NCBI GenBank assembly: GCA_964580585.1
Contig: CAZOKZ010000011.1
Location: 31,090-95,089 of the forward strand
Reading direction: 5' to 3'
DNA length: 64,000 nucleotides
From: CAZOKZ01 sp964580585
GTDB taxonomy: Bacteria > Sumerlaeota > Sumerlaeia > SLMS01 > JAHLLQ01
A model generated the notes under the pieces. The model saw nothing but the letters and a program-made list of their open reading frames with translations. It made no database searches and was not told the origin of the DNA. Below, piece by piece: positions 1 to 9,134 of this stretch (position 1 is the stretch's first letter; every line of letters begins with the position of its first letter). The position numbers and the translations under genes are program-made.

Positions 1-3
1 NNN

Positions 4-1254
4 CACGCTCCACTCCGCCATCGGAGCAAACACCACGTTCCCCATGGGAAGCAGCACTTCATCCGTGTGCGTGTGGAACTCCAGCCCGTCGATCCGGCGG
101 TCGAGCACCACGCCTGGTTCGCCGTCGGTCACGAGCGCCGCGCTGACCAGATGCCGCCCGCGCAGCAACGGCCACGAATCGACTTCGTACACAATCGGAC
201 CGCCCGCACCGGGCGCAAGCACGTCGGTCTGGTCCTCGAACAGCCGTCGCCCGTCCGGCCAACGCACGCAGAACTGAAGCCGGTACGGTACCCGTGCGCG
301 GTCGCCATCGACCTCGAACACCAAGCGCGCCGTCTCGCCCGTTGAGAGGCGGTCAACCGTTTGGCCGTTGCCATTTTCCAGCCGCATGGCCGCGAGGCGC
401 GGCAGGTCCTTGCCCGTGAACGATTCCAGCCCGCGTTCGGCGCGCTCGCCGTCCGGCACCTCGGCCACGACGGGGCGTTTGCGCGAAAGAAAATGGCTGC
501 CTGGCATGGAAAGTTCCAGCACATGATGGCGGTATCGCTGCACCACATCGGGAGCGGGACCATCTTCGAGAATTTTGCCGTGTTCGATCCAGATCAGGCG
601 CTCGCATGTGTCGCGCGCCGCGGTCAGCACATGAGTGACGACGAGGATGGTCGCGCCTTCGTCGTGCAGTTCGAGAATTCGCCCGAGGCCACGTTGCTGG
701 AATTCGGAATCGCCAACGGCCAAAATTTCATCGACCAGAATAATGTCCGGATCGACGTGCAACGCCACGCTGCACGCCAGCCGCGCATACATCCCGGACG
801 AGTAGTGTTTCACCGGCTCGTACAAAAATTTCCGCAGCCCGGAAAACTCGATGATGCGTTCGAGGCGTTCGTGAATATCCTCGCGGGTCATGCCCATCAT
901 GATGCCGTTGTAAAAAATGTTTTCCATGCCGCTGAGTTCGGGATGAAACCCGACCCCCAATTCGAGCATCGAGGCAATTCGCCCGCGCGTGCGCACCGTG
1001 CCGGTAGTAGGCTGCATAATACCAGCGGTCAGCTTGAGCACCGTGGATTTACCCGCGCCATTTGTTCCCAAAATGCCGAGCATTTGCCCGCGAGGAACAT
1101 CGAGCGTCACATTGTGCAGGGCGTCGAACGGTTCGCGGCGCAAGTGCTCGAACAGTTTGTTCACCGCCCACGCCCCGAGCCGCGGCGAGGCGCGTTTCTG
1201 GATGTAGTACGTTTTGGTGACGTGGCGGAATTCGATGGCGTTAACGGCGGTCAT
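4..1254 (-). CDS. ABC transporter ATP-binding protein, Wzt-like polysaccharide export (3' end outside window)
   Basis: This frame is open from an ATG at 1254 to the window edge (417 codons) with a stop immediately upstream of the ATG. Walker A is LGTNGAGKST at about residues 64-73, the signature is HYSSGMYARL, and Walker B is DIILVDEILAVGDSEF, followed by the switch histidine in VVTH. The MLELGVGFHPELSG block is typical of teichoic-acid/O-antigen exporters (TagH/Wzt family). The region after about residue 270 matches the position of the extra C-terminal carbohydrate-binding domain of Wzt proteins. By family, it should power export of a lipid-linked polysaccharide with a two-subunit permease, which is not visible here. 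The gene starts 12 bp after pcm, on the same strand. Confidence 0.9.
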
Positions 1255-1266
1255 TCACTGTTCGAG

Positions 1267-2019
1267 TCATGGGGATTCGGTGTCTTCGACGAGAGGCACG
1301 AAGCGCACGTTCATCAGATCCTCGACCAGGAAATCGTCGGCGCATCGTACCCAGCGGCGCAATTTCTGGCAGTCCTCGGAAAGCGGCGCAAGGTAAGGCT
1401 CGCCTTCGGGGGCGATCAGAATACCGCCCGGGGCCAGTTGCTCCAATAACTCCGGACGTAACTTCCGGGCGGCTGCGGTGACCAAAATGCGATCGTAGGG
1501 TGCTTTTTCTCTCCAACCGAAAGACCCGTCGGCAACATGAAACTCGACATTGAAGAGACCCAGTTCGCTCAATGTGATGCGCGCCATGTCCGACAATTCA
1601 GGTACGCGTTCGATGGTAACGACTTCCCGGCACAATCGCGCCAAAATCGCCGTCTGGTATCCGCTGCCGGTGCCGATTTCCAACACCCGATGCGACGATT
1701 CGATACGCAACAACTCGGTCATCGCCGCCACGATGTAGGGCTGGCTGATGGTTTGCTCGAATCCGATGGGAAGCGGGTTGTCCTCGAACGCGCGGCGCTC
1801 GAATTCTCCGGGCACAAAACGTCGCCGGTCGATTTGCATCATCGCCTCGATCACACGCGGATCGCGAATGCCTCGGCGGCGGATTTGCTCGCGCACCATT
1901 TGCTCGGCGGGAGACGGAAACCGAACCGGTTGAGAACGTTTGCTTCGCCCAAGGGGACGGAGATTACGAATTAACTGGCGCAACCGCGCATTGGCGACCA
2001 TCGGCAGGACTCGATTCAT
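1267..2019 (-). CDS. pcm: protein-L-isoaspartate O-methyltransferase
   Basis: The 250-aa product methylates L-isoaspartyl residues with SAM, starting repair of aged proteins. It carries the family N-terminus MVREQIRRRGIRDPRVIEAM at about residues 42-61, FVPGEFERRAFEDNPLPIG, and the SAM-binding motif I VLEIGTGSGYQTA at about 115-127. IGFEQTISQPYIVA is the substrate-loop region. The first 40 residues are a basic, poorly conserved extension and a later start is possible. It lies directly upstream of the Wzt-like ATPase on the same strand, with no obvious functional link. No strong ribosome binding site is visible before the ATG. Confidence 0.92.
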   Translation of the reverse strand: MNRVLPMVANARLRQLIRNLRPLGRSKRSQPVRFPSPAEQMVREQIRRRGIRDPRVIEAMMQIDRRRFVPGEFERRAFEDNPLPIGFEQTISQPYIVAAMTELLRIESSHRVLEIGTGSGYQTAILARLCREVVTIERVPELSDMARITLSELGLFNVEFHVADGSFGWREKAPYDRILVTAAARKLRPELLEQLAPGGILIAPEGEPYLAPLSEDCQKLRRWVRCADDFLVEDLMNVRFVPLVEDTESP

Positions 2020-2176
2020 ACAAAAAGTTGAGAGGAATTTTCACGAGCCAATGGTATTCCAAGAGCCTTGATTATGCAAGCCGGGTTATTACGGATCACC
2101 GCTAAGTCTCAAAGCACCTCGAAGATAAAAACATTTTTCTTTTATGTTCCTTCGCGGCTTGACGCCTTTGCGGTCA

Positions 2177-2716
2177 TTATTCCGTTCCCAAAAACTTCAA
2201 ACACTCGCGCATCATGGCGGGCAGGTCCGGCGGCGTGCGCGACGTGATCAGGTTTTTGTCCACCACGACTTCGTGGTCGGAATAGACACCGCCCGCGTTG
2301 ATGCAGTCGGTTTTAATCGCGCTGACACACGTGAAGTGCCGCCCCTGGAGCACGTCGGATTCGCACAGCAACCACGGTCCGTGGCAAATCGACGCGATCA
2401 GCCCGCCTTTGGCATCGATGTCCTTCACCAGTTTCACCATGTGCGCGTTGCGGCGCATTTTATCCGGCGCATAACCGCCCGGCACAATAACGCCGTCGAA
2501 CATCGAGGCCTTGGCTTTGGCCGCCGCCATGTCCGACACTACCGGGTAGCCGTGTTTGCTGGTGTACGTGACGCCTTTTTCCGGGCCAACGATGGTGACT
2601 TTCACGCCCGCTTCGCGCAGACGCAAAATCGGGTACCATGCTTCGAGGTCTTCATAGATATTTTCCACCAACACTGCGATGTGCTTTGGTTTACGCGTTG
2701 TCGATTTTTTAGCCAT
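2177..2716 (-). CDS. DJ-1/PfpI family protein (protease I / deglycase-like)
   Basis: The 179-aa product belongs to the class-I glutamine amidotransferase-like DJ-1/PfpI family. The nucleophile elbow is IASICHGPWLL, with the conserved Cys at about residue 112. VIVPGGYAPDKMRR and TSRTPPDLPAMMRECLKFL are also typical of PfpI/YhbO proteins, which are described as stress-protective deglycases or proteases. AGGAG stands 9 bp before the ATG. It is a single gene with no signal peptide, so a cytoplasmic location is inferred. A heptamer repeat array begins 23 bp upstream of the start codon. Confidence 0.88.
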   Translation of the reverse strand: MAKKSTTRKPKHIAVLVENIYEDLEAWYPILRLREAGVKVTIVGPEKGVTYTSKHGYPVVSDMAAAKAKASMFDGVIVPGGYAPDKMRRNAHMVKLVKDIDAKGGLIASICHGPWLLCESDVLQGRHFTCVSAIKTDCINAGGVYSDHEVVVDKNLITSRTPPDLPAMMRECLKFLGTE

Positions 2717-2738
2717 TGGGAAAAACTCCTAAATTTAA

Positions 2739-2759
2739 GGATGAGGGATGAAGGATGAG
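2739..2759 (+). repeat. heptamer repeat array (GGATGAR)3
   Basis: Three tandem heptamers GGATGAG, GGATGAA and GGATGAG lie just upstream of the DJ-1/PfpI gene. They face an array of opposite orientation at 2889-2909, and the two enclose about 130 bp of AT-rich DNA without an ORF. Similar arrays occur at 34371-34398, 50935-50960 and 51053-51066. Confidence 0.7.
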
Positions 2760-2888
2760 TTTAAGAGGCAAAGACAAAGATCAGAGTTCGAATTTCAAAT
2801 TCTAACAGAAACGAGGGAGAATGGAGAAAATATAAAGTAGAAAATTGTTTCTTCACTCTATTTTCCCGTCCCGTCAATCCTGGCCGAA

Positions 2889-2909
2889 CATCCTTCAACC
2901 TTCATCCTT
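2889..2909 (-). repeat. heptamer repeat array, inverted relative to 2739-2759
   Basis: On the minus strand this reads GGATGAA, GGTTGAA, GGATGTT. The first heptamer includes the last codon and TGA stop of dtd, so the repeat abuts and partly forms the gene end. It pairs in inverted orientation with 2739-2759. Confidence 0.65.
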
Positions 2910-3363
2910 TAACAATCTCGTCGCTATCCAGCAAAATCGTGACCGGTCCGTCGTTGATCAAATCAACCTGCATCATCGCGCCGAATTCTCCGGTTTCGAC
3001 GGGGCCACCTGAATATCGCGCCCGGACGGCATCGAGGAACTGGTCGTAGAGCACGATGGCTTTTTCCGGCGCGAGCGCTCGCGTGAACGACGGACGGCGG
3101 CCTTTGCGAATATCGGCGTAGAGCGTGAATTGCGAAATGGCCAGAATTCCCCCGGCCACGTCTTCGAGTGCGAGGTTCGTATTGCCGTTTTCGTCGGCGA
3201 AAATCCGCAGGCCGACCAGCTTGTCTACCACCTTGGGCAGAAGCGCTTCCGTGTCGCCTTCGCAAAAACCAACCAGCGCCACAATCCCCCGCCCGATGCG
3301 CCCTGCCACACGGTCGCCAATGGTCACGTGGGCTTCTGAAACTCGTTGGATTACAATACGCAT
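2902..3363 (-). CDS. dtd: D-aminoacyl-tRNA deacylase
   Basis: The 153-aa protein has the usual DTD length. DTD hydrolyses D-amino acids (and glycine) mischarged onto tRNA, acting as a chiral proofreader in the cytoplasm. The family signature is clear: MRIVIQRVSEAHVTI at the N-terminus, LAISQFTLYAD followed by KGRRPSFTRA near residues 76-95, and the C-terminal cross-subunit motif NDGPVTILLDS containing the Gly-cisPro element. The stop codon lies inside a GGATGAA heptamer repeat. The gene is divergent from the DUF58 operon at 3542. Confidence 0.95.
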   Translation of the reverse strand: MRIVIQRVSEAHVTIGDRVAGRIGRGIVALVGFCEGDTEALLPKVVDKLVGLRIFADENGNTNLALEDVAGGILAISQFTLYADIRKGRRPSFTRALAPEKAIVLYDQFLDAVRARYSGGPVETGEFGAMMQVDLINDGPVTILLDSDEIVKG

Positions 3364-3541
3364 GCGGGGGTCTCGCTTTTGCTTGAGGATTTGAACCGTC
3401 CTGGCTTGATTGGGCTATTGGGTCAAGGGAAGCTAAAGGATTCGCTTCATCTTCGCATTGCGGATCAATTGCTGAATGTCACAATTAACGACTGCGAGCG
3501 GTTAAAGTATCGGAGTACAGGGAATTCAAGAGGAGTGCATT

Positions 3542-4759
3542 GTGCCACGCCGACCCCTACGATGGATCATCCAAAAATCGCGCAGCCGATGGCGCGAGCT
3601 GATGCAGACGAAGCACACGTTTCGTCTGACGGCAGAGGGCGTGGTTTTCATCGTGGTGACGTTGATGATCGGCCTGGCAGCAATGAACACGTCGGCGCAG
3701 TTGCTGTTCCTTGTCTTCGCCATGATGTGTTCGTTCTGGATGTTGTCGGCAATTCTGGCAACGGCCAGCCTGCGCCGCGTTCAGGCTTTTCGCCGCGCGC
3801 CGCGATTGGTCTCGGCGGGGCAACCAGTGCGCGTGCGTTTGTGGGTGGTAAATCATAAACGATGGAACAGCAGTTTTTCCCTGCGCGTTACCGATCACCT
3901 CGACGACCAAAGTCCAATCGGTGCCGCATTTTTCATGAGAGTGCCCCGTCATGCGGAGGAGCGCTCGGAATATGAATGCGTTTTCCCCCGTCGCGGCCAG
4001 TACACGTTTTCACGCGTGGTTTTGGCGACACGGTTTCCGTTCGGGCTCATCGAACGTTCAGTGGTTCGCGCAACGCCGTGGGATTTACTGGTGCTGCCCG
4101 CCTCGATTCCAGTGGATGAAATTTTACGCGCGGCACGGGTAGATCTGGGCGATAACGAATCGCATTTGAAAGGCCGTGGATCGGCTCTGTATGGTTTACG
4201 CGAGTACGTGGAAGGCGAATCCGCCCGCGATATTCACTGGCGGGTTTCCGCGCGCACCGGTAAATTGATGGTGCGCGAGTTCGAGAACGAAGAACGTCGG
4301 CGAGCCAGTATCATCCTGGACAATCGGCTGCCTTCCGGCGGCGATCCCGAAGCGTTGGAAAAAGCCCTCATCCTGGCGAACTCGGTGCTGATTTATCTGG
4401 TCCAACGAGGGCATCAGGTGGAACTGCTGACCTCTTCGGGCAAGGTCGCGTTCGGCAGCGGCCCGCAACATCTCCTGCGTTGTCAACGATCGCTTGCCAT
4501 GTTGCCCGTCGAATCGCTCGCCGAAGGTGCTCCGCATCCTCACGATCCGGAAGCCGATAGCGTGCAGTTCCTGATCGAATACCACGCAAAAGCAAAGCGT
4601 TCCACATCGCCCGACGCCATCGTTCTGAACGTGCATGAATACGAATCCGAGCTATCCACGGCGCTGGAAAGCTCACCTCCCCCCGCGGACGTCCCTTTGC
4701 CGGGCATCGAGTATCTCAAGCTGGACGATGCTCCCGTGCGGAAGGGAGTCGTTGCATGA
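3542..4759 (+). CDS. DUF58 domain membrane protein
   Basis: I chose GTG at 3542 because AGGAG (3531-3535) sits 6 bp upstream; the product is 405 aa. Two hydrophobic segments at about residues 30-70 (VVFIVVTLMIGLAAMNTS and the LLFLVFAMMCSF region) precede a soluble domain. The DUF58 signature is LREYVEGESARDIHWRVSAR followed by TGKLMVREFENE, at about residues 219-247. DUF58 proteins have a vWA-like fold and usually act with a MoxR AAA+ ATPase and a TgpA-type transglutaminase in the envelope. The transglutaminase follows with a 4-bp overlap, but no MoxR gene is adjacent. Confidence 0.9.
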   Translation: MPRRPLRWIIQKSRSRWRELMQTKHTFRLTAEGVVFIVVTLMIGLAAMNTSAQLLFLVFAMMCSFWMLSAILATASLRRVQAFRRAPRLVSAGQPVRVRLWVVNHKRWNSSFSLRVTDHLDDQSPIGAAFFMRVPRHAEERSEYECVFPRRGQYTFSRVVLATRFPFGLIERSVVRATPWDLLVLPASIPVDEILRAARVDLGDNESHLKGRGSALYGLREYVEGESARDIHWRVSARTGKLMVREFENEERRRASIILDNRLPSGGDPEALEKALILANSVLIYLVQRGHQVELLTSSGKVAFGSGPQHLLRCQRSLAMLPVESLAEGAPHPHDPEADSVQFLIEYHAKAKRSTSPDAIVLNVHEYESELSTALESSPPPADVPLPGIEYLKLDDAPVRKGVVA

Positions 4760-7122
4760 AATTCCAACGGGCATTTCATTTACTGACGTACACCACAGCA
4801 CTCTGGGCGTTTCTGGCGTTGATTTCCACCGGCCAGATTCACCTGGCAGCCATCGTGGGGTTCGCCATCGCATTTTTGGTGGCTTGCATGCGTCATCGCA
4901 CGGGTTTTCGTCTGCCCGATGGGGTTTGGACACTGGTGAATCTGGTGGCATTTTGCACCGCGTTATTCGGGTGGTTTTACATGGGCCAACGCATGTATTC
5001 GGCTACGTACTTTTTCTTTTACCTGGAAGCCAACAAGCTGCTCACCGCCAAAACCAACCGCGACTACCTCCAGGTTTTCGGCCTGACGTTCTTCCATATG
5101 CTGGCGGCGTCGGTTTCCACGGAATCGGTAGCGTTTGCGCCAATGCTTGCGGTGTACATGTTCCTGATCATTGCCGCGATGATGGTCTTTACGATCAAAC
5201 GCGATGCGGAATCGACGTTTCTTCCTCCAACGAAGAAGAAAAAAAACGCTCCTCTCGCCAATCCAACCCTGCCTCGCCGTGTGCGTTTCCAGGACGAAAC
5301 GGCTCTTCGCAACGTGGCAAGCACCGGATTCCTCGATTACCGTATGACGATCTGGTTATGCTGCATGACGTTGATGGTGTTATTAGCAGGAACAGGGTTA
5401 TTCTGGGTTATTCCGCGCGCCGCGAAACAGAATTTCATCCCCGGTTTGGGGCATAGCCGAACGGGTCCGAAAAAAAGTGGCTTCGCCGACAATGTCACGT
5501 TCGAGGGTGTCGGTGAAATCCAAACGGATCCGGCGATTGTAATGCGCGCGGCGCCGGACGCGGCGCTGATCGACCGCCGTCCCGAGTTTCTCCGCATTCG
5601 CGGCACGTCGCTGGATGAATATACGGGCCGCGCCTGGCAAAAATCTTTCTCGCTTCGGTTCACCACTTTGCATGGTGAACGCAGCACCATCGAATTGACT
5701 CCGTTGGAGGAATTCGCCAACGCATCGGACCGGATTTTCCAGGTACGCATTTCTCTGGAACCCGAATCGTCGGATTATTTCTTCACACTCGATCAACCGT
5801 CCCTGGTGGATTTTGGCACGCGTCAACGTTTGGAAGTGGACGTGGAAAGCCAAAGTATGAAGTCCATGTCGCCCCGCCACAGTACGATTTCCTACACATC
5901 GGTGGGTTTTCTGGAATCCCCCAACGATCGTCTGGGCACGATGAGCCGATCGCAATGGCGCGTGGCCTCGCCGCCAACGTCAGAACCAGATCTGGTGTCG
6001 ATTTCTCTCAAACGGCTGAAGGAATTACCCGCGCAAGTGGAGGAACTCACGCGCGAATCTTTGATTTCGCCCAAACGACGAAATCAGAAACGCAACAATC
6101 TGCAACTGCCCGAGCATCCGGATATCGAAACCGTGACCCGTCTGAGCGAGGAGTGGACCGAAGGCCTCGATACACCCTTGGAAATCGCCAGCGAAATCGA
6201 ACATCGCTTCAAATCCAATTTCGATTATTCACTGGATACCAGTTTTTCCCCTCGCGAAGATCACTTGAGTTACTTTCTCGAAATTGAACGCAAAGGGCAT
6301 TGCGAGTATTTTGCAACGGCCATGGCGCTGATGTTGCGCGCGCGTGGAATTCCAGCCCGGATTGTAAACGGTTACCTGACCGATGAGTGGTCGCCCGCCA
6401 GCCAACGCTATATCGTGCGCCAGGAACACGCCCATTCGTGGGTCGAAGCCCAAGTGGACGGTTCGGGACGATGGATGACATTCGACCCCACCCCCAGCAC
6501 GGGCATTGGATCGAATCGCATTGGAGAAACGCTCTATCATCACATCTCGCGCCTGTACGACGCCATCAAGGTTGCCTGGTACGATTCGATCGTCGATTTC
6601 AGCGTTGCGGATCAGGAAAAAACCATGCGCGCCCTGATTCGGCATTTGCAGTTCAGTCGGACGGTTACCCGATCCGGTGTGCAGGAATTCACCGACTGGT
6701 GGCATGGAAAATCCATGGAAGGACTCAATGGGAAGAAGCTTCTCGGCGTTCTTCTCGTCTTGAGCGCGTTGATCATTGGAGCCTATTTGACCTATGAATG
6801 GAGACGCGCACATCGGTCGAACCTGCCGGTTCGCCTGGCCCAGGCGCGGCGCTCGAACCAACGCGAGGTGCGTGCTTTCCTGGAAGTCATCGAAGAACTC
6901 GAACGCCTTTTCCCGCGCCCTCCCGCCCAAACGCCGTTGCAATACGCGCGACAAGTCGCCGAAACCACCGACGGTGCATTCGACGACCTGCTGCCGCTGA
7001 CGCAGACGTACTACCAAGTGCGCTACCACCACGAGAACTGGCCCGGCGACCAGAAACATCAACTCGCCACGTTGCGCCAACAGATCCGCGCGTATCGGAA
7101 AATACGAAAAACAAATCAGTAG
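4756..7122 (+). CDS. TgpA-like transmembrane transglutaminase (DUF3488-transglutaminase core-DUF4129-like)
   Basis: The 788-aa product starts in an ATGA overlap with the DUF58 gene, so translation is probably coupled. Several membrane helices occupy about residues 10-240, including one at YRMTIWLCCMTLMVLLAGTG. A large periplasmic part carries the papain-like triad: Cys516 in RKGHCEYFATA, His560 in EHAHSWVEA, and Asp577 in FDPTPS. A last helix (KLLGVLLVLSALIIGAYLTY, about 655-675) precedes a C-terminal DUF4129-like cytoplasmic tail. TgpA of Pseudomonas has this architecture and is important for viability. The substrate is unknown. The stop codon is TAG. Confidence 0.9.
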   Translation: MKFQRAFHLLTYTTALWAFLALISTGQIHLAAIVGFAIAFLVACMRHRTGFRLPDGVWTLVNLVAFCTALFGWFYMGQRMYSATYFFFYLEANKLLTAKTNRDYLQVFGLTFFHMLAASVSTESVAFAPMLAVYMFLIIAAMMVFTIKRDAESTFLPPTKKKKNAPLANPTLPRRVRFQDETALRNVASTGFLDYRMTIWLCCMTLMVLLAGTGLFWVIPRAAKQNFIPGLGHSRTGPKKSGFADNVTFEGVGEIQTDPAIVMRAAPDAALIDRRPEFLRIRGTSLDEYTGRAWQKSFSLRFTTLHGERSTIELTPLEEFANASDRIFQVRISLEPESSDYFFTLDQPSLVDFGTRQRLEVDVESQSMKSMSPRHSTISYTSVGFLESPNDRLGTMSRSQWRVASPPTSEPDLVSISLKRLKELPAQVEELTRESLISPKRRNQKRNNLQLPEHPDIETVTRLSEEWTEGLDTPLEIASEIEHRFKSNFDYSLDTSFSPREDHLSYFLEIERKGHCEYFATAMALMLRARGIPARIVNGYLTDEWSPASQRYIVRQEHAHSWVEAQVDGSGRWMTFDPTPSTGIGSNRIGETLYHHISRLYDAIKVAWYDSIVDFSVADQEKTMRALIRHLQFSRTVTRSGVQEFTDWWHGKSMEGLNGKKLLGVLLVLSALIIGAYLTYEWRRAHRSNLPVRLAQARRSNQREVRAFLEVIEELERLFPRPPAQTPLQYARQVAETTDGAFDDLLPLTQTYYQVRYHHENWPGDQKHQLATLRQQIRAYRKIRKTNQ

Positions 7123-7349
7123 CCGAGTATTTTCAGCAAGGCAATCATTGCCCGGTGGTTTACGTCAACATGCCACGCAGTGAAACGAACGGCGATGAAG
7201 ATATTTGATCTTTGTGTCTTCCATGGTAAAAAATCCTCGCGGACCCGGCAGCCCTTCCTTGAATCTTTCGGCGCGTTGTTGTACCGTTCCTGTAAAGTGA
7301 AAATCCCCCGGACGTTTGCACTGCCTTTTTCTCCGAATCGAGGCTTCAG

Positions 7350-8225
7350 ATGACTGTTTTTTCCATCCCCACTCAATTAACGGCGTGCCGGTCGTTCCAT
7401 ATCGGAAATATCCCCGTCGGCGGGGCGCATCCGCTGGTGCTGCTGGCCGGGCCATGCGTGATCGAAAGCCGCGAGCATACGCTCGAACTGGCTGGACGCA
7501 TCAAGGAAATCACCGACCGTCTTGGCGTGCCGCTGGTGTTCAAGGCGTCCTACGATAAAGCCAACCGCAGCTCCATTTCCTCGTACCGCGGGCCGGGCAT
7601 CGAAAAAGGCCTCGAAATTCTGGCCGACGTCAAAGCGACCCTCGGCACACCGCTACTGACAGACGTGCATCGTGAAGAGGAAGCACCGCTGGCCGCGGCG
7701 ACGTGCGATTTGCTCCAGATTCCCGCGTTCCTCTGTCGCCAGACAGACCTTGTCCAGGCCATTGGCCGCGCGGGCAAACCCGTCAATGTGAAGAAAGCAC
7801 AATTCATCGCCCCGGAAGATATCGTCAACATCGTGTGGAAACTGAAAGAAGTTGGGTGCGAGGAGGTTTTACTGACCGAGCGCGGTACGTCGTTTGGTTA
7901 CCACAATCTGGTGTCCGATTTCCGCGGTTTGCCAACGATGCAGAACCTGACCGAGTTGCCGGTATGTTTCGATGCAACGCACAGCGTGCAGCAGCCGGGC
8001 GGTCTCGGCAATGCAACGGGCGGCAAACGCGAATTTGTGCCGGTTCTGGCGCGTGCCGCGTGCGCCGTGGGCATCAATGCGCTCTTTATGGAAGTGCACG
8101 ACAATCCGGCTCAGGCCAAGAGCGACGGACCGAATCTCGTACCGCTTGCCGAGTTGGAAAAACTGCTGGAAATCTGTCTTGCACTCGATGCATCGGTGCG
8201 CTCGGCCATCGCCCAGGCAACATGA
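7350..8225 (+). CDS. kdsA: 3-deoxy-8-phosphooctulonate synthase (Kdo-8-phosphate synthase)
   Basis: The 291-aa enzyme condenses PEP with arabinose-5-phosphate to Kdo-8-phosphate, the committed step to the LPS inner-core sugar, so the host very probably makes LPS. Motifs are LLAGPCVIESREH, FKASYDKANRSS, RGTSFGYHNLVSDFRG and FDATHSVQQPGG. The Cys in AGPCVIES is at the position of Aquifex Cys11, suggesting the metal-dependent class rather than the E. coli type, which has Asn there. Its stop overlaps the first possible truA start (ATGA at 8222-8225). No other kds gene is in the window. Confidence 0.96.
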   Translation: MTVFSIPTQLTACRSFHIGNIPVGGAHPLVLLAGPCVIESREHTLELAGRIKEITDRLGVPLVFKASYDKANRSSISSYRGPGIEKGLEILADVKATLGTPLLTDVHREEEAPLAAATCDLLQIPAFLCRQTDLVQAIGRAGKPVNVKKAQFIAPEDIVNIVWKLKEVGCEEVLLTERGTSFGYHNLVSDFRGLPTMQNLTELPVCFDATHSVQQPGGLGNATGGKREFVPVLARAACAVGINALFMEVHDNPAQAKSDGPNLVPLAELEKLLEICLALDASVRSAIAQAT

Positions 8226-9097
8226 CGATCGCACCCGAAAAGATGAACGAAGACTTCGAGGGGGACGGAGAAGAAAGCTCCGTCCCTGCCTTGGCGTTGG
8301 CGCCTGGAATGATGCGCTTCGCCGCCATTATCGAATATGATGGAACAGAGTTTTGCGGCCTGCAATGGCAGGACAATGGCCCCACAATCCAAGGCGCATT
8401 TGAAAAAATGGCCCGCCAGTTTGGCGTTGAAGACTGCCGTTTTCGCGCTTCGGGACGAACGGATTCCGGTGTCCACGCTCGCGGGCAAGTGATTACGGTG
8501 GATTTGCCGGAGAAGCTGAATAACGCGAATTTGATCGGTGCGATGAATTGGCATTTGCCCGAATCCATCCGAGTTCGACGTACAGTGGTTGCGCCTCTTG
8601 ACTTCGATCCGCGACGCGACGCTCGCATGCGCACCTATCGTTATTTACTTTGCGGTGGCCAGCCGATGCCCCCGTTGATGCGTCATCGCATGGGACGGGT
8701 AAAAGCGCACCTGGACTTGGAAAAAATGCGCACGGCTGCGAAAGTTTTTAGGGGCACGCATGACTTTGCCGCGTGGCGTTCCACACAATGCCAGGCCCGG
8801 CGGACGGTGCTGGATTTGCGCCGCATGGACATCGTTCCGTGGGCCGAAAGCGCCCCCCACAACAACGATACGCAATGTTTTGAAATCGTCATCGCGTGCC
8901 GTTCGTTTCTGCACCGCATGGTGCGATATCTGGTGGGTGGTTTGGTTTGTGCGGGCAACGGTCTTCTGACGCCGGAATCTTTGCAACATCACCTCGAAGC
9001 GGGAACGTTACCGCCACATGTTGCTCCGGTTGACGCCTGCGGGTTATCGCTCGAACGCGTGGAATACGAATCGGATACGGACCCGTTTTTGAAATAA
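8222..9097 (+). CDS. truA: tRNA pseudouridine synthase A
   Basis: TruA converts U38-U40 in the anticodon arm to pseudouridine. The catalytic Asp is in FRASGRTDSGVHARGQV, and the fold is supported by FAAIIEYDGTEFCGLQWQ, FRGTHDFAAWRS and FLHRMVRYLVGGLV. Two starts are possible. ATG 8222 overlaps the kdsA stop (291 aa). ATG 8309 gives a conventional TruA N-terminus (262 aa). The 29-aa extension of the first is acidic, unconserved in appearance, and encoded across a perfect GGGACGGAG hairpin (8262-8286), which favours 8309 as the true start. I report the longer, coupled form. Confidence 0.93.
   Translation: MTIAPEKMNEDFEGDGEESSVPALALAPGMMRFAAIIEYDGTEFCGLQWQDNGPTIQGAFEKMARQFGVEDCRFRASGRTDSGVHARGQVITVDLPEKLNNANLIGAMNWHLPESIRVRRTVVAPLDFDPRRDARMRTYRYLLCGGQPMPPLMRHRMGRVKAHLDLEKMRTAAKVFRGTHDFAAWRSTQCQARRTVLDLRRMDIVPWAESAPHNNDTQCFEIVIACRSFLHRMVRYLVGGLVCAGNGLLTPESLQHHLEAGTLPPHVAPVDACGLSLERVEYESDTDPFLK
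8262..8286. repeat. inverted pair of GGGACGGAG (hairpin)
   Basis: A perfect 9-bp stem pairs GGGACGGAG at 8262-8270 with CTCCGTCCC at 8278-8286 across a 7-nt loop. It lies between kdsA and the conventional truA start. It is one of three hairpins built from the dispersed motif of this window. No T-run follows, so it is not a classic intrinsic terminator. Confidence 0.8.
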
Positions 9098-9134
9098 CCA
9101 AGCGAACCGGGTTCGGATTCCTTTGGTCTAAACG

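Noticed and set aside
361..1449. Long plus-strand frame of 362 codons
   Set aside because: It is antisense to the Wzt-like ATPase, whose Walker A, signature and Walker B motifs are intact on the minus strand.
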